Source: a virus
Virus record (IMG/VR): IMGVR_UViG_3300023172_003244
Span: 1 to 42,170 of that record
Strand: one strand, 5' to 3'
DNA length: 42,170 nucleotides
Shown piece by piece: positions 1-6,982 of this stretch (within the stretch, counting starts at the first letter, position 1; every line of letters begins with the position of its first letter). The notes beneath the pieces are model-generated. The model was given only the letters and a program-made list of their open reading frames with translations. It was not told the DNA's origin and did no database searches. The translations under genes were made by a program, and so were the position numbers.

Positions 1-129
1 TTCTGGTGGGGTATACGCCAAGCACGTAAACGTAGAATAGCATGGGAAGAAAAACAAAAGACCATGCCTCAGTTAGATACAGAACAGTATTGGGAGAAAG
101 TACACAATGACAGAAATCGTGATTTATAA
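1..129 (+). CDS. C-terminal end of an unidentified small basic phage protein (5' truncated)
   Basis: The reading frame is open from base 1 and ends with TAA at 127-129, giving 42 visible residues. The visible part is rich in Arg, Lys, Trp and Glu and has no motif I recognise. The gene begins outside the window, so its length and start are unknown. The next small gene starts inside its last codons, which fits the overlapped gene style seen throughout the window. No function can be proposed. Confidence 0.55.
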   Translation, partial: FWWGIRQARKRRIAWEEKQKTMPQLDTEQYWEKVHNDRNRDL

Positions 130-229
130 TATACTATTTTGGGTACCTTATGTATGGGTATGCAGTTTACCAGCAAAACTAATGCAACTAGCAATAGATG
201 GAAATAGCAAATGGAACAACCTAAGTTAA
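107..229 (+). CDS. Possible 40-residue membrane micro-protein
   Basis: An ATG at 107 opens a 40-codon frame that overlaps the upstream frame by 23 bases and the next gene by 19 bases. The N-terminal half (about residues 4-25) is strongly hydrophobic, rich in Ile, Leu, Val, Trp and Tyr, and looks like one transmembrane helix. A short polar tail follows. It is shorter than most gene-calling cutoffs. The sequence TGGGAGAAAG lies upstream at 91-100 and could serve as a ribosome site. It could be chance, but it fills the only otherwise unexplained gap here. Confidence 0.45.
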   Translation: MTEIVIYNILFWVPYVWVCSLPAKLMQLAIDGNSKWNNLS

Positions 230-438
230 TATTACTGTCAGACATTATAGAACAAAAAGTTCGTAAAGAAAAAGAGCTAGAGTTCTATCAAGCAGAATTA
301 GAAAAACTCAAAGAAAAAATGTATTGGCTTCAACGTGATATTGATGTCAACAATATAATCATTGACATGATTAAATCAGATAGTATACTAGATGTAAAAG
401 AGAACATGGAAACAAAATTACTCAAGGATGACAAATGA
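211..438 (+). CDS. Small coiled-coil protein, function unknown
   Basis: This 75-residue protein is dominated by a charged heptad-like region at about residues 14-45 (many Glu, Lys and Leu), which predicts a coiled coil. No catalytic motif or signal peptide is visible. It overlaps the RNase H gene by four bases (ATGA), so the two are probably translationally coupled. It could be an accessory factor for the exonuclease, but that rests on position only. Confidence 0.7.
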   Translation: MEQPKLILLSDIIEQKVRKEKELEFYQAELEKLKEKMYWLQRDIDVNNIIIDMIKSDSILDVKENMETKLLKDDK

Positions 439-1415
439 CTTATATCTTAGTAGATAGTCTTAATATGTTTTATCGTGCACGTCACGTAGTACGAGGCGAT
501 GACATTGAAACTAAAATCGGTATGGCATATCATATTATGTTTAGTGCTATTAATAAAGCATGGAGAGACTTTAACGGCAGTCATGTTGTGTTTTGTTTTG
601 AAGGACGTAGCTGGCGTAAAGATCACTACGAGCCTTACAAGCGTAATCGTAAAGAAGCACGTGACGCACTAAGTCCACGTGAACAAGAAGAAGATCAAAA
701 GTACTTTGAAGCATTTGATGAACTAAAATCGTTTATGGAAAAACGTACTAATTGTACTGTGCTGCAGCATCCTGCGTGTGAAGCAGACGACTTTATTGCA
801 CGTTTTATACAGAATCATCCCAATGATGAACACGTTATTATCAGCAGCGACAGTGACTTTTATCAGTTGCTTGCTAACAATGTAAGTCAGTATAACGGTA
901 TTACTAATCAACATATTCGTTTAGATGGTGTATACGATGATAAAGGCAAGCCTGTTGTAGATAAGAAAACTAAAGAACACAAAGTTGTAGGCGATCCTGA
1001 ATGGTTACTATTTGAAAAGTGTATACGTGGCGATACAAGTGATAATATCTTTAGTGCATATCCTGGTGCACGTAAGAAAGGTACTAAAAATAAAGTTGGA
1101 CTACTAGAAGCATTTGAAGACAAAAATGATAAAGGATTTAATTGGAATAACTTTATGCTGCAAAAATGGGTAGATCACGAAGGTGTTGAGCACCGTGTAC
1201 TAGATGATTATCAACGTAATCGTGAACTAATCGATCTTACAGCACAACCTGCAGAGATTAAAACAGTACTAGATGAAACTATTGTTAATCAAGTACAGCG
1301 AGTTCCTGTAAGCGGCGTTGGTATTCATTTTATGAAGTTTTGTGGTAAACACGATTTACAACGTGTAAGTGCACAAGCAGAAGCTCATGCAGAGTATTTG
1401 AATGCCGCTTATTAA
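435..1415 (+). CDS. rnh: T4-type RNase H / 5'-3' flap exonuclease
   Basis: This 326-residue protein belongs to the FEN/PIN-like 5' nuclease family. In T4 the homologue removes RNA primers and flaps during lagging-strand synthesis. Metal-binding acidic residues sit in the expected order: D7 near the N terminus (ILVDSLNMFYR), E116/D118/D119 (CEADDF), D139/D141 (SSDSDFYQLL) and D200/D203 (RGDTSDNI). The basic YKRNRK segment at about 68-73 matches the conserved arginine/lysine region. The length is close to T4 RNase H (about 305 residues). It starts four bases inside the preceding gene. The family is confident; the symbol follows T4 usage. Confidence 0.9.
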   Translation: MTYILVDSLNMFYRARHVVRGDDIETKIGMAYHIMFSAINKAWRDFNGSHVVFCFEGRSWRKDHYEPYKRNRKEARDALSPREQEEDQKYFEAFDELKSFMEKRTNCTVLQHPACEADDFIARFIQNHPNDEHVIISSDSDFYQLLANNVSQYNGITNQHIRLDGVYDDKGKPVVDKKTKEHKVVGDPEWLLFEKCIRGDTSDNIFSAYPGARKKGTKNKVGLLEAFEDKNDKGFNWNNFMLQKWVDHEGVEHRVLDDYQRNRELIDLTAQPAEIKTVLDETIVNQVQRVPVSGVGIHFMKFCGKHDLQRVSAQAEAHAEYLNAAY

Positions 1416-1650
1416 AGTATGCCGTGCAACAATACCGCATGGCATATTAACGACAAACTTTGAAGTAGAAGACGTAGTTGACACTTGGATTAAATCAGGC
1501 AAAGGAAAGTGGGTTAGTGAAAATTGTAAAGCATTAACAACTGAAGTTAATGATAGTTGGGCAGATGGTTCATTGGCAGTTACTATAATAGCAGACTTTA
1601 CAAGAGAACAGCACATAACCTATAAACTTATGTGGTTACATGAAATATAA
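1402..1650 (+). CDS. Unidentified 82-residue protein
   Basis: The frame starts 14 bases inside the RNase H gene and ends 11 bases inside the next one, so it is part of an overlapped run. The protein is soluble-looking, with alternating polar and hydrophobic stretches, two Trp-rich patches and no known motif. I do not recognise a family. Position suggests a phage accessory protein expressed with RNase H. Confidence 0.65.
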   Translation: MPLIKVCRATIPHGILTTNFEVEDVVDTWIKSGKGKWVSENCKALTTEVNDSWADGSLAVTIIADFTREQHITYKLMWLHEI

Positions 1651-2104
1651 AGCAAAACCAGTATTAGAAGATAAGTTTTGGATAGTTGAAGCCAACGGTA
1701 GCAAGATTGGTACACTTAAAGCTGTAAACGATAAATATATATTATATAATAGCTATAATAACTCAGAAACAACATATGAGAATTTAGACGATTTTAAAAT
1801 CGAAACTAAAAAGTCAAAGACTTTTATAAACGAAACTGTTTACGGCTATCCCGCTAACACTGAGCAAGCGCACGATATCGACCTACTAGATAATGTGCCT
1901 ATCTATAAGAAAACAGCCAGTTCTAGCGTATATTTTGCGGCCGGCTACTATTGTTTGCTATTTCCGATGGGTTGGAGACCAAGTTTTTGTCCTAGAGCAG
2001 ATACGCTACAAAAGTATACATATTCCGGACCGTTTAAGAACGAGTCGGATATGAATTTGGCTATGAAGCGTAAAGGGCAAGAAAATGAAATATCTAATAA
2101 CTAG
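1640..2104 (+). CDS. Unidentified 154-residue phage protein with repeated beta-like segments
   Basis: The N-terminal 55 residues read as short beta strands (EANGSKIGTLKAVNDKYILY). The C-terminal half holds an aromatic/Cys segment (YYCLLFPMGWRPSFCP, about residues 102-117) followed by a YxYSGPF motif. From memory, proteins with this type of C-terminal segment recur as hypothetical proteins in marine T4-like phages, but I cannot verify that here. It overlaps neighbours by 11 and 20 bases. Function unknown. Confidence 0.7.
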   Translation: MKYKAKPVLEDKFWIVEANGSKIGTLKAVNDKYILYNSYNNSETTYENLDDFKIETKKSKTFINETVYGYPANTEQAHDIDLLDNVPIYKKTASSSVYFAAGYYCLLFPMGWRPSFCPRADTLQKYTYSGPFKNESDMNLAMKRKGQENEISNN

Positions 2105-2429
2105 TTTTGTTGTATTACTTTCTACTAGTGTGTTTGCACAAGAGACTGATAGAACATATTTTTTTACTAGAGCCGAGTGTTGGCCAAGTGAAAAATTTAT
2201 GTCAATGGTAATGACCAGATGGAACGAAGAAGCACTGTTTACCGGAACTAGTATGACGTTTAGTCAAGATGGCAGATCATTCCCAGGCGGAATGATGTTT
2301 TTTGTAAATCAAGATAGTGGCACATGGACATTAGCAAATCTATACCCAGACGGTACAATTTGTATACAAAACGCAGGTACTGATTTTTCTCCTTTTAGTA
2401 TAACAAAACCCAAGGGAGAAAAAGGATGA
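2085..2429 (+). CDS. Small exported protein with a Sec signal peptide
   Basis: The 114-residue product starts with a textbook signal peptide: a Lys at position 2, a hydrophobic core, and a likely cleavage after FAQ or VFA at about residues 18-19. The mature part is about 95 residues with two Cys (in AECWP and TICIQ) that could form a disulfide. It is a candidate for a periplasmic or surface protein made during infection, such as a superinfection-exclusion or envelope-modifying factor; that role is inference. It overlaps the next gene by four bases (ATGA). Confidence 0.72.
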   Translation: MKYLITSFVVLLSTSVFAQETDRTYFFTRAECWPSEKFMSMVMTRWNEEALFTGTSMTFSQDGRSFPGGMMFFVNQDSGTWTLANLYPDGTICIQNAGTDFSPFSITKPKGEKG

Positions 2430-2686
2430 ATTGGTTAATCGTGGTAATATTTGCCACAGTCACAGGAGATGTGTATATTTTCACAGATCCAACATTTGAA
2501 ACAAGACAGCAATGTGTAGATAGTGTTAGAAGCACAGAAGATCAACAAGGTTATATACGCCAACTTATGAGAGAATATGGCGAAGTGATGCCAATAGCGG
2601 GTGTAAACTGTCTACAAGAAGATACAATAAAAGAAATACTTGAAAAGCATCCAAATGCACCAGTAAAACAAGGTAAAGCGACTTAA
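2426..2686 (+). CDS. Second small, probably exported, two-cysteine protein
   Basis: The 86-residue product has a hydrophobic N terminus (NWLIVVIFATVTG) that could act as a signal or anchor. Two Cys follow at about residues 30 and 61. It is coupled by a four-base overlap to the signal-peptide protein upstream, which suggests that the two act together in the envelope. No family is recognised. The lack of a positively charged n-region makes the signal call less sure than for its neighbour. Confidence 0.65.
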   Translation: MNWLIVVIFATVTGDVYIFTDPTFETRQQCVDSVRSTEDQQGYIRQLMREYGEVMPIAGVNCLQEDTIKEILEKHPNAPVKQGKAT

Positions 2687-2700
2687 TTCTGTACTACTTT

Positions 2701-2708
2701 AATAAATA
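2701..2708 (+). promoter_or_regulatory. Likely T4-type late promoter octamer
   Basis: AATAAATA matches seven of eight positions of the T4 late consensus TATAAATA. It lies in a 49-base gap, 27 bases before the ATG at 2736. An AGAAAGAG ribosome-site-like stretch sits between them. AT-rich sequence makes chance matches common, so position carries most of the weight. Confidence 0.5.
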
Positions 2709-2735
2709 TATTAAAGCAGTATAGAAAGAGTGAAA

Positions 2736-3041
2736 ATGGCTAGACCTAAACCAAAAATTTTAATGGAGTGGACAGACCCCAAGACATTCCGTAGTGAACA
2801 GTTATTAGATGCAGATGCAATATATGCAGTATTTCACGACGGTAAACCTATTAACTTACGTAGTTTAAATAGTTTATCAAATTATCCAGGCCCTAAGTAT
2901 AAAAAAGTATCGTTTAGTAATAGCGGACATGCATTTAACTTAGCAGAACGATTAAACAAATTATATAAAACTGATAAGTTTGAAGTAATTAAACTCACAC
3001 AAGGTGAGGTAATAAAAGAAGATGACACCGGACTTTTATAA
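2736..3041 (+). CDS. Unidentified 101-residue phage protein
   Basis: I chose the ATG at 2736 over the in-frame GTG at 2730 because the purine-rich AAGAG stretch is then five bases upstream. The product starts MARPKPKI, is basic at its N terminus and carries no motif I know. A late-promoter-like box precedes it. It overlaps the following gene by 20 bases. Function unknown. Confidence 0.68.
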   Translation: MARPKPKILMEWTDPKTFRSEQLLDADAIYAVFHDGKPINLRSLNSLSNYPGPKYKKVSFSNSGHAFNLAERLNKLYKTDKFEVIKLTQGEVIKEDDTGLL

Positions 3042-3390
3042 CAGTGTATTAGCACATGCTAAAACAATGGAATACGGTGACCGAATGTCTCTGAGAAATA
3101 TCTTTAAAAATTATAGAAATGGCAAAGGCCTCAACTTAACAAAGTTTGGGGTCGCTGTTTTGAATGACATGGGCTTTGAAAGTGAACACTTTATGCTTAA
3201 TGTAGAGCCTAAGTTCAATGCACATCTGCGTATATTGTTGGATAGATACAACAAATATCCTTATTACATTAGTAGACGTGAGTTAGTATTGTATGGAAGT
3301 GAAGATCGTATGTTATACAAATTGTACGGACATGACTTAACTGCATGGGTTGAACATATGGAAGAAAATATGAAAGAAGAGGGAGGCTGA
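3022..3390 (+). CDS. Unidentified 122-residue phage protein
   Basis: The product is helical-looking, rich in Lys, Arg, Tyr and Asn, and ends in an acidic tail (EEG). It overlaps the previous gene by 20 bases. The central segment (SLRNIFKNYRNGKGLNLTKFG) resembles a small nucleic-acid-binding fold in composition only; there is no recognised domain. It is the last plus-strand gene before a convergent junction. Confidence 0.68.
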   Translation: MTPDFYNSVLAHAKTMEYGDRMSLRNIFKNYRNGKGLNLTKFGVAVLNDMGFESEHFMLNVEPKFNAHLRILLDRYNKYPYYISRRELVLYGSEDRMLYKLYGHDLTAWVEHMEENMKEEGG

Positions 3391-3417
3391 ATTTTCATTG
3401 TTATGATCTTTCAGCCT
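3384..3417. terminator. Possible bidirectional hairpin between convergent genes
   Basis: AGGCTGAA (3384-3391) pairs perfectly with TTCAGCCT (3410-3417) across an 18-base loop. It spans the stop codon of the plus-strand gene and faces the end of the minus-strand gene that stops at 3427. There is no strong T tract and the loop is long, so termination is only possible. Confidence 0.35.
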
Positions 3418-3426
3418 TCAAGGCCG

Positions 3427-3657
3427 TTACTTACGGTTCCAGATACCCCAAAGTACCCAGATCGCAATCAAGCCCATTAGGCCTTCTGCGCCAAGTGTTG
3501 ACAGCATACCTGCTACGTTAGCAACTACACTAGTCTCTGGAAAGAATGGAATTGCGCCCATGCCTAGTACTTCTACTACGATCATAAGTGCTGCAATTGA
3601 AAGACCTACATCTGCAAGTCCTGCTGCCCATGCTTTTACTTTGTTCAACATATCCAT
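3427..3657 (-). CDS. Small two-helix membrane protein (holin-like size)
   Basis: The 76-residue product has two hydrophobic segments, about residues 16-40 and 48-72, separated by a short Pro/Glu/Thr loop. It has a Lys-containing N terminus and a basic end (WNRK). A strong Shine-Dalgarno (AAGGAAGGGAG) precedes the ATG. Size and topology would suit a holin or another small phage membrane protein, but no holin signature is visible and there is no endolysin next to it. It lies downstream of the adhesin gene on the same strand, with a hairpin between. Confidence 0.75.
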   Translation of the reverse strand: MDMLNKVKAWAAGLADVGLSIAALMIVVEVLGMGAIPFFPETSVVANVAGMLSTLGAEGLMGLIAIWVLWGIWNRK

Positions 3658-3722
3658 GATATATCTCCCTTCCTTTTGTTGGCTACGGATTTTATTTTAC
3701 CCGTAATAGTACTTATCTAAAT

Positions 3723-3741
3723 CTGCGTTAAATTAACGCAG
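3723..3741 (-). terminator. Perfect palindrome after the adhesin gene
   Basis: CTGCGTTAAATTAACGCAG is a perfect 19-base inverted repeat (seven-base stem, five-base loop). It lies 26 bases beyond the stop codon of the minus-strand adhesin gene. The sequence following it on that strand (ATTTAGAT) is only weakly T-rich. It may terminate or attenuate adhesin transcription before the small membrane gene. An operator role is also possible. Confidence 0.5.
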
Positions 3742-3766
3742 GGTAAGATATCTTGAAAAGGTTAAA

Positions 3767-5035
3767 TTATGTTGATCCGTAAATTGTACCGTTATTTGTT
3801 AATGAAACAGATGAGCCAGTTATAGCAGCACCACCAGCACCGCCAGTTGAACCCCCATCTGCGCCGCCTCCAGCAGCACCCCAGCCGCCTCCGCCTCCAC
3901 CGCCGCCTGATATACTACTATGGTGAATATCAAGCACACCTTCGCCGCCCACAGAACCGCCTGATCCGCCTGCACCACCGCCAGCGGTACCAACATCTCG
4001 CAAACCAGGTGCACCACCAGTGCCAGGAAGTATACGTCCTCCGCCGCCGCCGGAACCAGACTGATCAGAACCCCAACCTTGGCCACCGCCACCTCCGGCT
4101 CCGCCGCCTTGGCCACCATCTGGATCGTTCCAAGCTGGATTACCTGGGCCAAGTGTACCGTTTCCACCTGATTGATTTATACCACCGCCTGTGCCGCCTG
4201 CGGTTCCATTTGCAGAACTGCCGCCATTACCGCCGCCTGCGCCGCCGCCTCCGCCACCGCCGGCTCCTGGACTTGGCCATTTTTTGCCACCTCCACCTCC
4301 ACCTCCGCCTCCAGCGATGAAAGAATTATTAGTAATAGATACACCAGATGCAGACACACTAATAGCAGGGCCGCCTGCACTGCCAGGACTGCCAGGAGAG
4401 CCGCCGTCACCGCCTTTACCAATAATATTACCGTTATTGATAATAGTTAAATTTGATGTATTAACAGTTAAAGCTGCAGTACTAGTGCTATCAGAATATA
4501 TCCAAACACCACTATTAATAATTAATGTATCACCGCTTGATAGACCAAGTGAACTTGTCGACGTACCGCCAGACTGATTACCAGTCACTGAAATAGTTTG
4601 GGGAGGCGGAGCTACAGATATAGATACAGTTGCATTATCGGAGCCGCCTGAACTTGATGCTGACAACGTATACGATGTGCTACTAGTAGGACTTACCGAT
4701 GTACTACCGCTTGATGAATTTACCGATCCAACGTTACTAATAAAAGCACTTGTTGCATTACTAATTGACCACGATAGTGTAGAGGAATCACCTTCGATAA
4801 TACTAGAAGGTGAAGCAGTAAACGAATTAATAACAGCAGGTGGTACATATTCTTCAGCACCATAAAAATCTGAAAAACTTATTGTGCCAGACGAAGGAAT
4901 AGTATTAGGATCAGTTGCTAAACTAGATACGTTAGATCCGCCTTTGTAATATTCGGATATACTAGTTGGACTAGAATCTCCAAATTCATTTTGAATATTA
5001 GCAAGACTTATTGATCCGCTACTTTGCAATGCCAT
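3767..5035 (-). CDS. Glycine-rich tail adhesin with Ig-like domain
   Basis: The 422-residue product has three parts. The N-terminal 60 residues (SISLANIQNEFG...ISEYYKGG) look like a virion attachment segment. At about residues 66-145 lies a bacterial Ig-like Ser/Thr-rich domain. The rest is parallel-strand sequence interrupted by at least six poly-Gly runs, typical of polyglycine-II sandwich adhesins such as the gp38-like distal tips of T-even-type phages. I chose the ATG at 5035 because AGAGGAT precedes it and a late-promoter box lies 19 bases upstream; the longer in-frame extension has no ribosome site. It probably binds the host receptor. High GC in the Gly runs contrasts with the neighbouring sequence. 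Confidence 0.82.
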   Translation of the reverse strand: MALQSSGSISLANIQNEFGDSSPTSISEYYKGGSNVSSLATDPNTIPSSGTISFSDFYGAEEYVPPAVINSFTASPSSIIEGDSSTLSWSISNATSAFISNVGSVNSSSGSTSVSPTSSTSYTLSASSSGGSDNATVSISVAPPPQTISVTGNQSGGTSTSSLGLSSGDTLIINSGVWIYSDSTSTAALTVNTSNLTIINNGNIIGKGGDGGSPGSPGSAGGPAISVSASGVSITNNSFIAGGGGGGGGGKKWPSPGAGGGGGGGAGGGNGGSSANGTAGGTGGGINQSGGNGTLGPGNPAWNDPDGGQGGGAGGGGGQGWGSDQSGSGGGGGRILPGTGGAPGLRDVGTAGGGAGGSGGSVGGEGVLDIHHSSISGGGGGGGGWGAAGGGADGGSTGGAGGAAITGSSVSLTNNGTIYGST

Positions 5036-5054
5036 ACTGCGATCCTCTTTTTTA

Positions 5055-5062
5055 TATTTATT
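5055..5062 (-). promoter_or_regulatory. Late promoter octamer for the adhesin gene
   Basis: On the minus strand the sequence is AATAAATA, seven of eight matches to TATAAATA, placed 19 bases before the adhesin ATG with a ribosome site between. A structural gene behind a late promoter is the expected arrangement in T4-like phages. Confidence 0.6.
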
Positions 5063-5094
5063 ATGATTTTTTTTAAAAAAGATGCATTTAGGTA

Positions 5095-5123
5095 TTGACA
5101 TCCAAGACATCTTACACTATATT
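5095..5123 (+). promoter_or_regulatory. Sigma70-like early promoter
   Basis: TTGACA at 5095-5100 is followed after exactly 17 bases by TATATT at 5118-5123. It lies upstream of the 79-residue gene at 5150, which has an AAGGAG ribosome site. The match and spacing are close to ideal for host RNA polymerase, which suggests early expression. Confidence 0.75.
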
Positions 5124-5149
5124 ATATATGTAACAAGAAGGAGAACACG

Positions 5150-5389
5150 ATGTTTAGAATTCCAGATTTTCATGTTGTAGAGATGACGTTCGACGAAGCA
5201 AAGTCAACACTTTCTCGTTTAACAGAAGGCGGCTTGCTTTCTGGACTTGAGTACATGAACAAAAAATGGGACGAGCATTGTGTTACCGAAGATGCAGACG
5301 ACGACGATTTCTATAGCATGTGGTGTTATGAGTGTAGTGCTTTTAACATTGTATTCGAAAAAATGGCACCTCTTTTTGCAGAAAAGTAA
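5150..5389 (+). CDS. Small acidic protein, function unknown
   Basis: The 79-residue product is acidic, with an EDADDDD stretch at about residues 46-52 and a Cys pair in WCYEC. It has a very strong ribosome site (AAGAAGGAG) and a near-consensus early promoter directly upstream, so it is likely abundant soon after infection. Acidic small early proteins of phages often bind host enzymes or mimic DNA, but nothing here proves that. No family is recognised. Confidence 0.72.
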   Translation: MFRIPDFHVVEMTFDEAKSTLSRLTEGGLLSGLEYMNKKWDEHCVTEDADDDDFYSMWCYECSAFNIVFEKMAPLFAEK

Positions 5390-5398
5390 AAAAAGTAG

Positions 5399-5422
5399 TT
5401 GACACTGTCTTTAACATATAAT
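5399..5422 (+). promoter_or_regulatory. Weak or unusual promoter before the MoxR gene
   Basis: TTGACA at 5399-5404 and TATAAT at 5417-5422 are both perfect hexamers but only 12 bases apart, too close for an ordinary sigma70 promoter. A second -10-like TATACA at 5427 would be 22 bases away. Some promoter probably lies here, but the exact elements are unclear. Confidence 0.35.
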
Positions 5423-5461
5423 AAGCTATACATGTAAAACACCAACCCAGGAGTATTAAAC

Positions 5462-6553
5462 ATGGATTTACAAACACGTACAATTAAACTTTCCGAGCTA
5501 ACAAAGTATGCAAAGCATCACTTTGCTACCAAGCGTCCAATTATGGTTTGGGGTCCTCCCGGCATCGGCAAGTCAGATACATTTAAGGGTATCAAAGAAT
5601 CATACGAAGCAGAAGGCAAGTCTTGCTTACTAATCGACTGCCGACTGTCTCTTTGGGAGCCAACCGACCTTAAAGGTTATCCTTACTACAATCAGGAAAC
5701 AAACCGTATGAGCTTTAGTGCTCCGGACGAACTTCCCTCCGAAGAAGAAGCTGCAGAATACGATATCATTATTTTGTTCCTAGATGAACTTAACGGTGCA
5801 GCGCCTGCAACACAGGCTGCAGCATATCAGCTAATCCTTAACCGTGCAATTGGCAAATATCGTTTGCCCGATAACGTTGTTATCGCTGCAGCCGGTAACC
5901 GTGAGACAGACAAAGGTGTTACATATCGTATGCCTAAGCCGTTAGCAAACCGCTTCCTACACTACGAAGTACGTGTAGACTTTGAGGACTGGTTTGACTG
6001 GGCAGTATTGCACAATCAGCATCCAGATGTAATTGGTTACCTAACTACGTTCAAAGAGGACTTGTACAAGTTTGACGCTACAAGTTCAGATCGTTCGTTT
6101 GCTACACCTCGTTCATGGGAGTTTGTATCCGATACAATTCAAAACACAGACGGGTTTACAGAGGAAGAAGTAACCGATATGGTTGCTGCAGGTATCGGCG
6201 AAGGTACTGCTCTTAAGTTTAAAACACACCGTCAAGTTGCAAGTCAGTTACCTAACCCAAGTGACATCCTAGACGGTAAAGTTAAGGAGTTGCAAACAGA
6301 TAATATTAGTGCAAAGTACTCGCTAACTACTGCACTATGCTACGAACTTAAAGAAGCATATGACAACAACAAAGATGTCAATGGTAAGTTTGACAACTTC
6401 CTAGAGTTTATTCAAAACAACTTTGAAGCGGAAATGGTTGTTATGGCGTGTACAGTTGCACTAGGCAAGTACAAAATCCGGATTAAGTTTAATCAGCTAA
6501 ACAACTGGAAAGGATTTATTTCCAAGTACGGTACGCTGATTGAAATGGCGTAA
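5462..6553 (+). CDS. MoxR-type AAA+ ATPase
   Basis: The 363-residue protein has Walker A GPPGIGKS at residues 31-38 and Walker B ILFLDEL at about 104-110, followed by sensor and arginine regions (AAAGNRETD; KPLANRF). This is the MoxR/RavA-like AAA+ organisation. Such ATPases work with VWA-domain partners as chaperones or metal-insertion machines, and a VWA protein lies two genes downstream. A CAGGAG ribosome site precedes the ATG. A strong hairpin terminator follows the stop. The role in the phage cycle is not established. Confidence 0.88.
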   Translation: MDLQTRTIKLSELTKYAKHHFATKRPIMVWGPPGIGKSDTFKGIKESYEAEGKSCLLIDCRLSLWEPTDLKGYPYYNQETNRMSFSAPDELPSEEEAAEYDIIILFLDELNGAAPATQAAAYQLILNRAIGKYRLPDNVVIAAAGNRETDKGVTYRMPKPLANRFLHYEVRVDFEDWFDWAVLHNQHPDVIGYLTTFKEDLYKFDATSSDRSFATPRSWEFVSDTIQNTDGFTEEEVTDMVAAGIGEGTALKFKTHRQVASQLPNPSDILDGKVKELQTDNISAKYSLTTALCYELKEAYDNNKDVNGKFDNFLEFIQNNFEAEMVVMACTVALGKYKIRIKFNQLNNWKGFISKYGTLIEMA

Positions 6554-6577
6554 TATTAATTACGTCACTCCTGGGTG

Positions 6578-6606
6578 AAGTAGGGTCCTAGTGGCCCTAC
6601 TTCTTT
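6578..6606 (+). terminator. Rho-independent terminator after the MoxR gene
   Basis: AAGTAGGG (6578-6585) pairs with CCCTACTT (6595-6602), extended inward by a G-T and a C-G pair, leaving a five-base loop. It is followed by TTCTTT. It lies 24 bases after the MoxR stop codon. The stem is strong, the T tract moderate. Confidence 0.72.
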
Positions 6607-6924
6607 ATGATAAGTATATGTATGGAGTTGTTATTGACAGAAGTAACTAACCCACATTGTGGATACATGAAAAAGTTTAAACACGTTGTAGATTTAAACA
6701 GTCACGGTGTCTCAAGTAAGTACATAGAATGGTGTAATGCTAACTGTAAACACCGTTGGGGATGGCACTTTTGGCAAAGTGAAGAAGCAAAACGAATTTC
6801 ACAAATGGCATGGCACGACGATTGGCTACCGCCTAAAAAGGTTGTAGAAGGTACCCAAGCATATGTTAGTTTTGAATCATATGACGAGATGATTTTATTT
6901 AAATTAATTAACATTAGTGGTTGA
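6607..6924 (+). CDS. Unidentified 105-residue Trp/His-rich protein
   Basis: Three in-frame starts are possible (ATG at 6607, 6622, 6667) and none has a clear ribosome site. The conserved-looking part begins around HCGYMKKFKHVVDLN. The protein carries three Cys (CGY, WCN, NCKH) and a dense aromatic patch (HRWGWHFW) at about residues 48-55. No family is recognised. It sits between the MoxR and VWA genes, which may suggest a shared job. It overlaps the next promoter. Confidence 0.6.
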   Translation: MISICMELLLTEVTNPHCGYMKKFKHVVDLNSHGVSSKYIEWCNANCKHRWGWHFWQSEEAKRISQMAWHDDWLPPKKVVEGTQAYVSFESYDEMILFKLINISG

Positions 6925-6949
6925 CAATACATCTTACTTCGTTTATTAT
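6921..6949 (+). promoter_or_regulatory. Sigma70-like promoter before the VWA gene
   Basis: TTGACA at 6921-6926 is followed after 17 bases by TATTAT (6944-6949); a perfect TATAAT overlaps it at 6947-6952 but with 20-base spacing. The ribosome site CAGGAG and an ATG at 6983 follow. Confidence 0.65.
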
Positions 6950-6982
6950 AATACTGTAATAGAAATTCCAGGAGTATATTAT

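Noticed and set aside
3847-4577. Long plus-strand open frames encoding Arg/His- or Pro-rich proteins opposite the adhesin gene
   Set aside because: They are complements of Gly-codon repeats, have no ribosome sites and extreme composition; the minus-strand adhesin explains the region.
6634-6662. TTGACA inside the 105-residue gene at 6607
   Set aside because: No acceptable -10 hexamer at 16-18 bases; probably chance.
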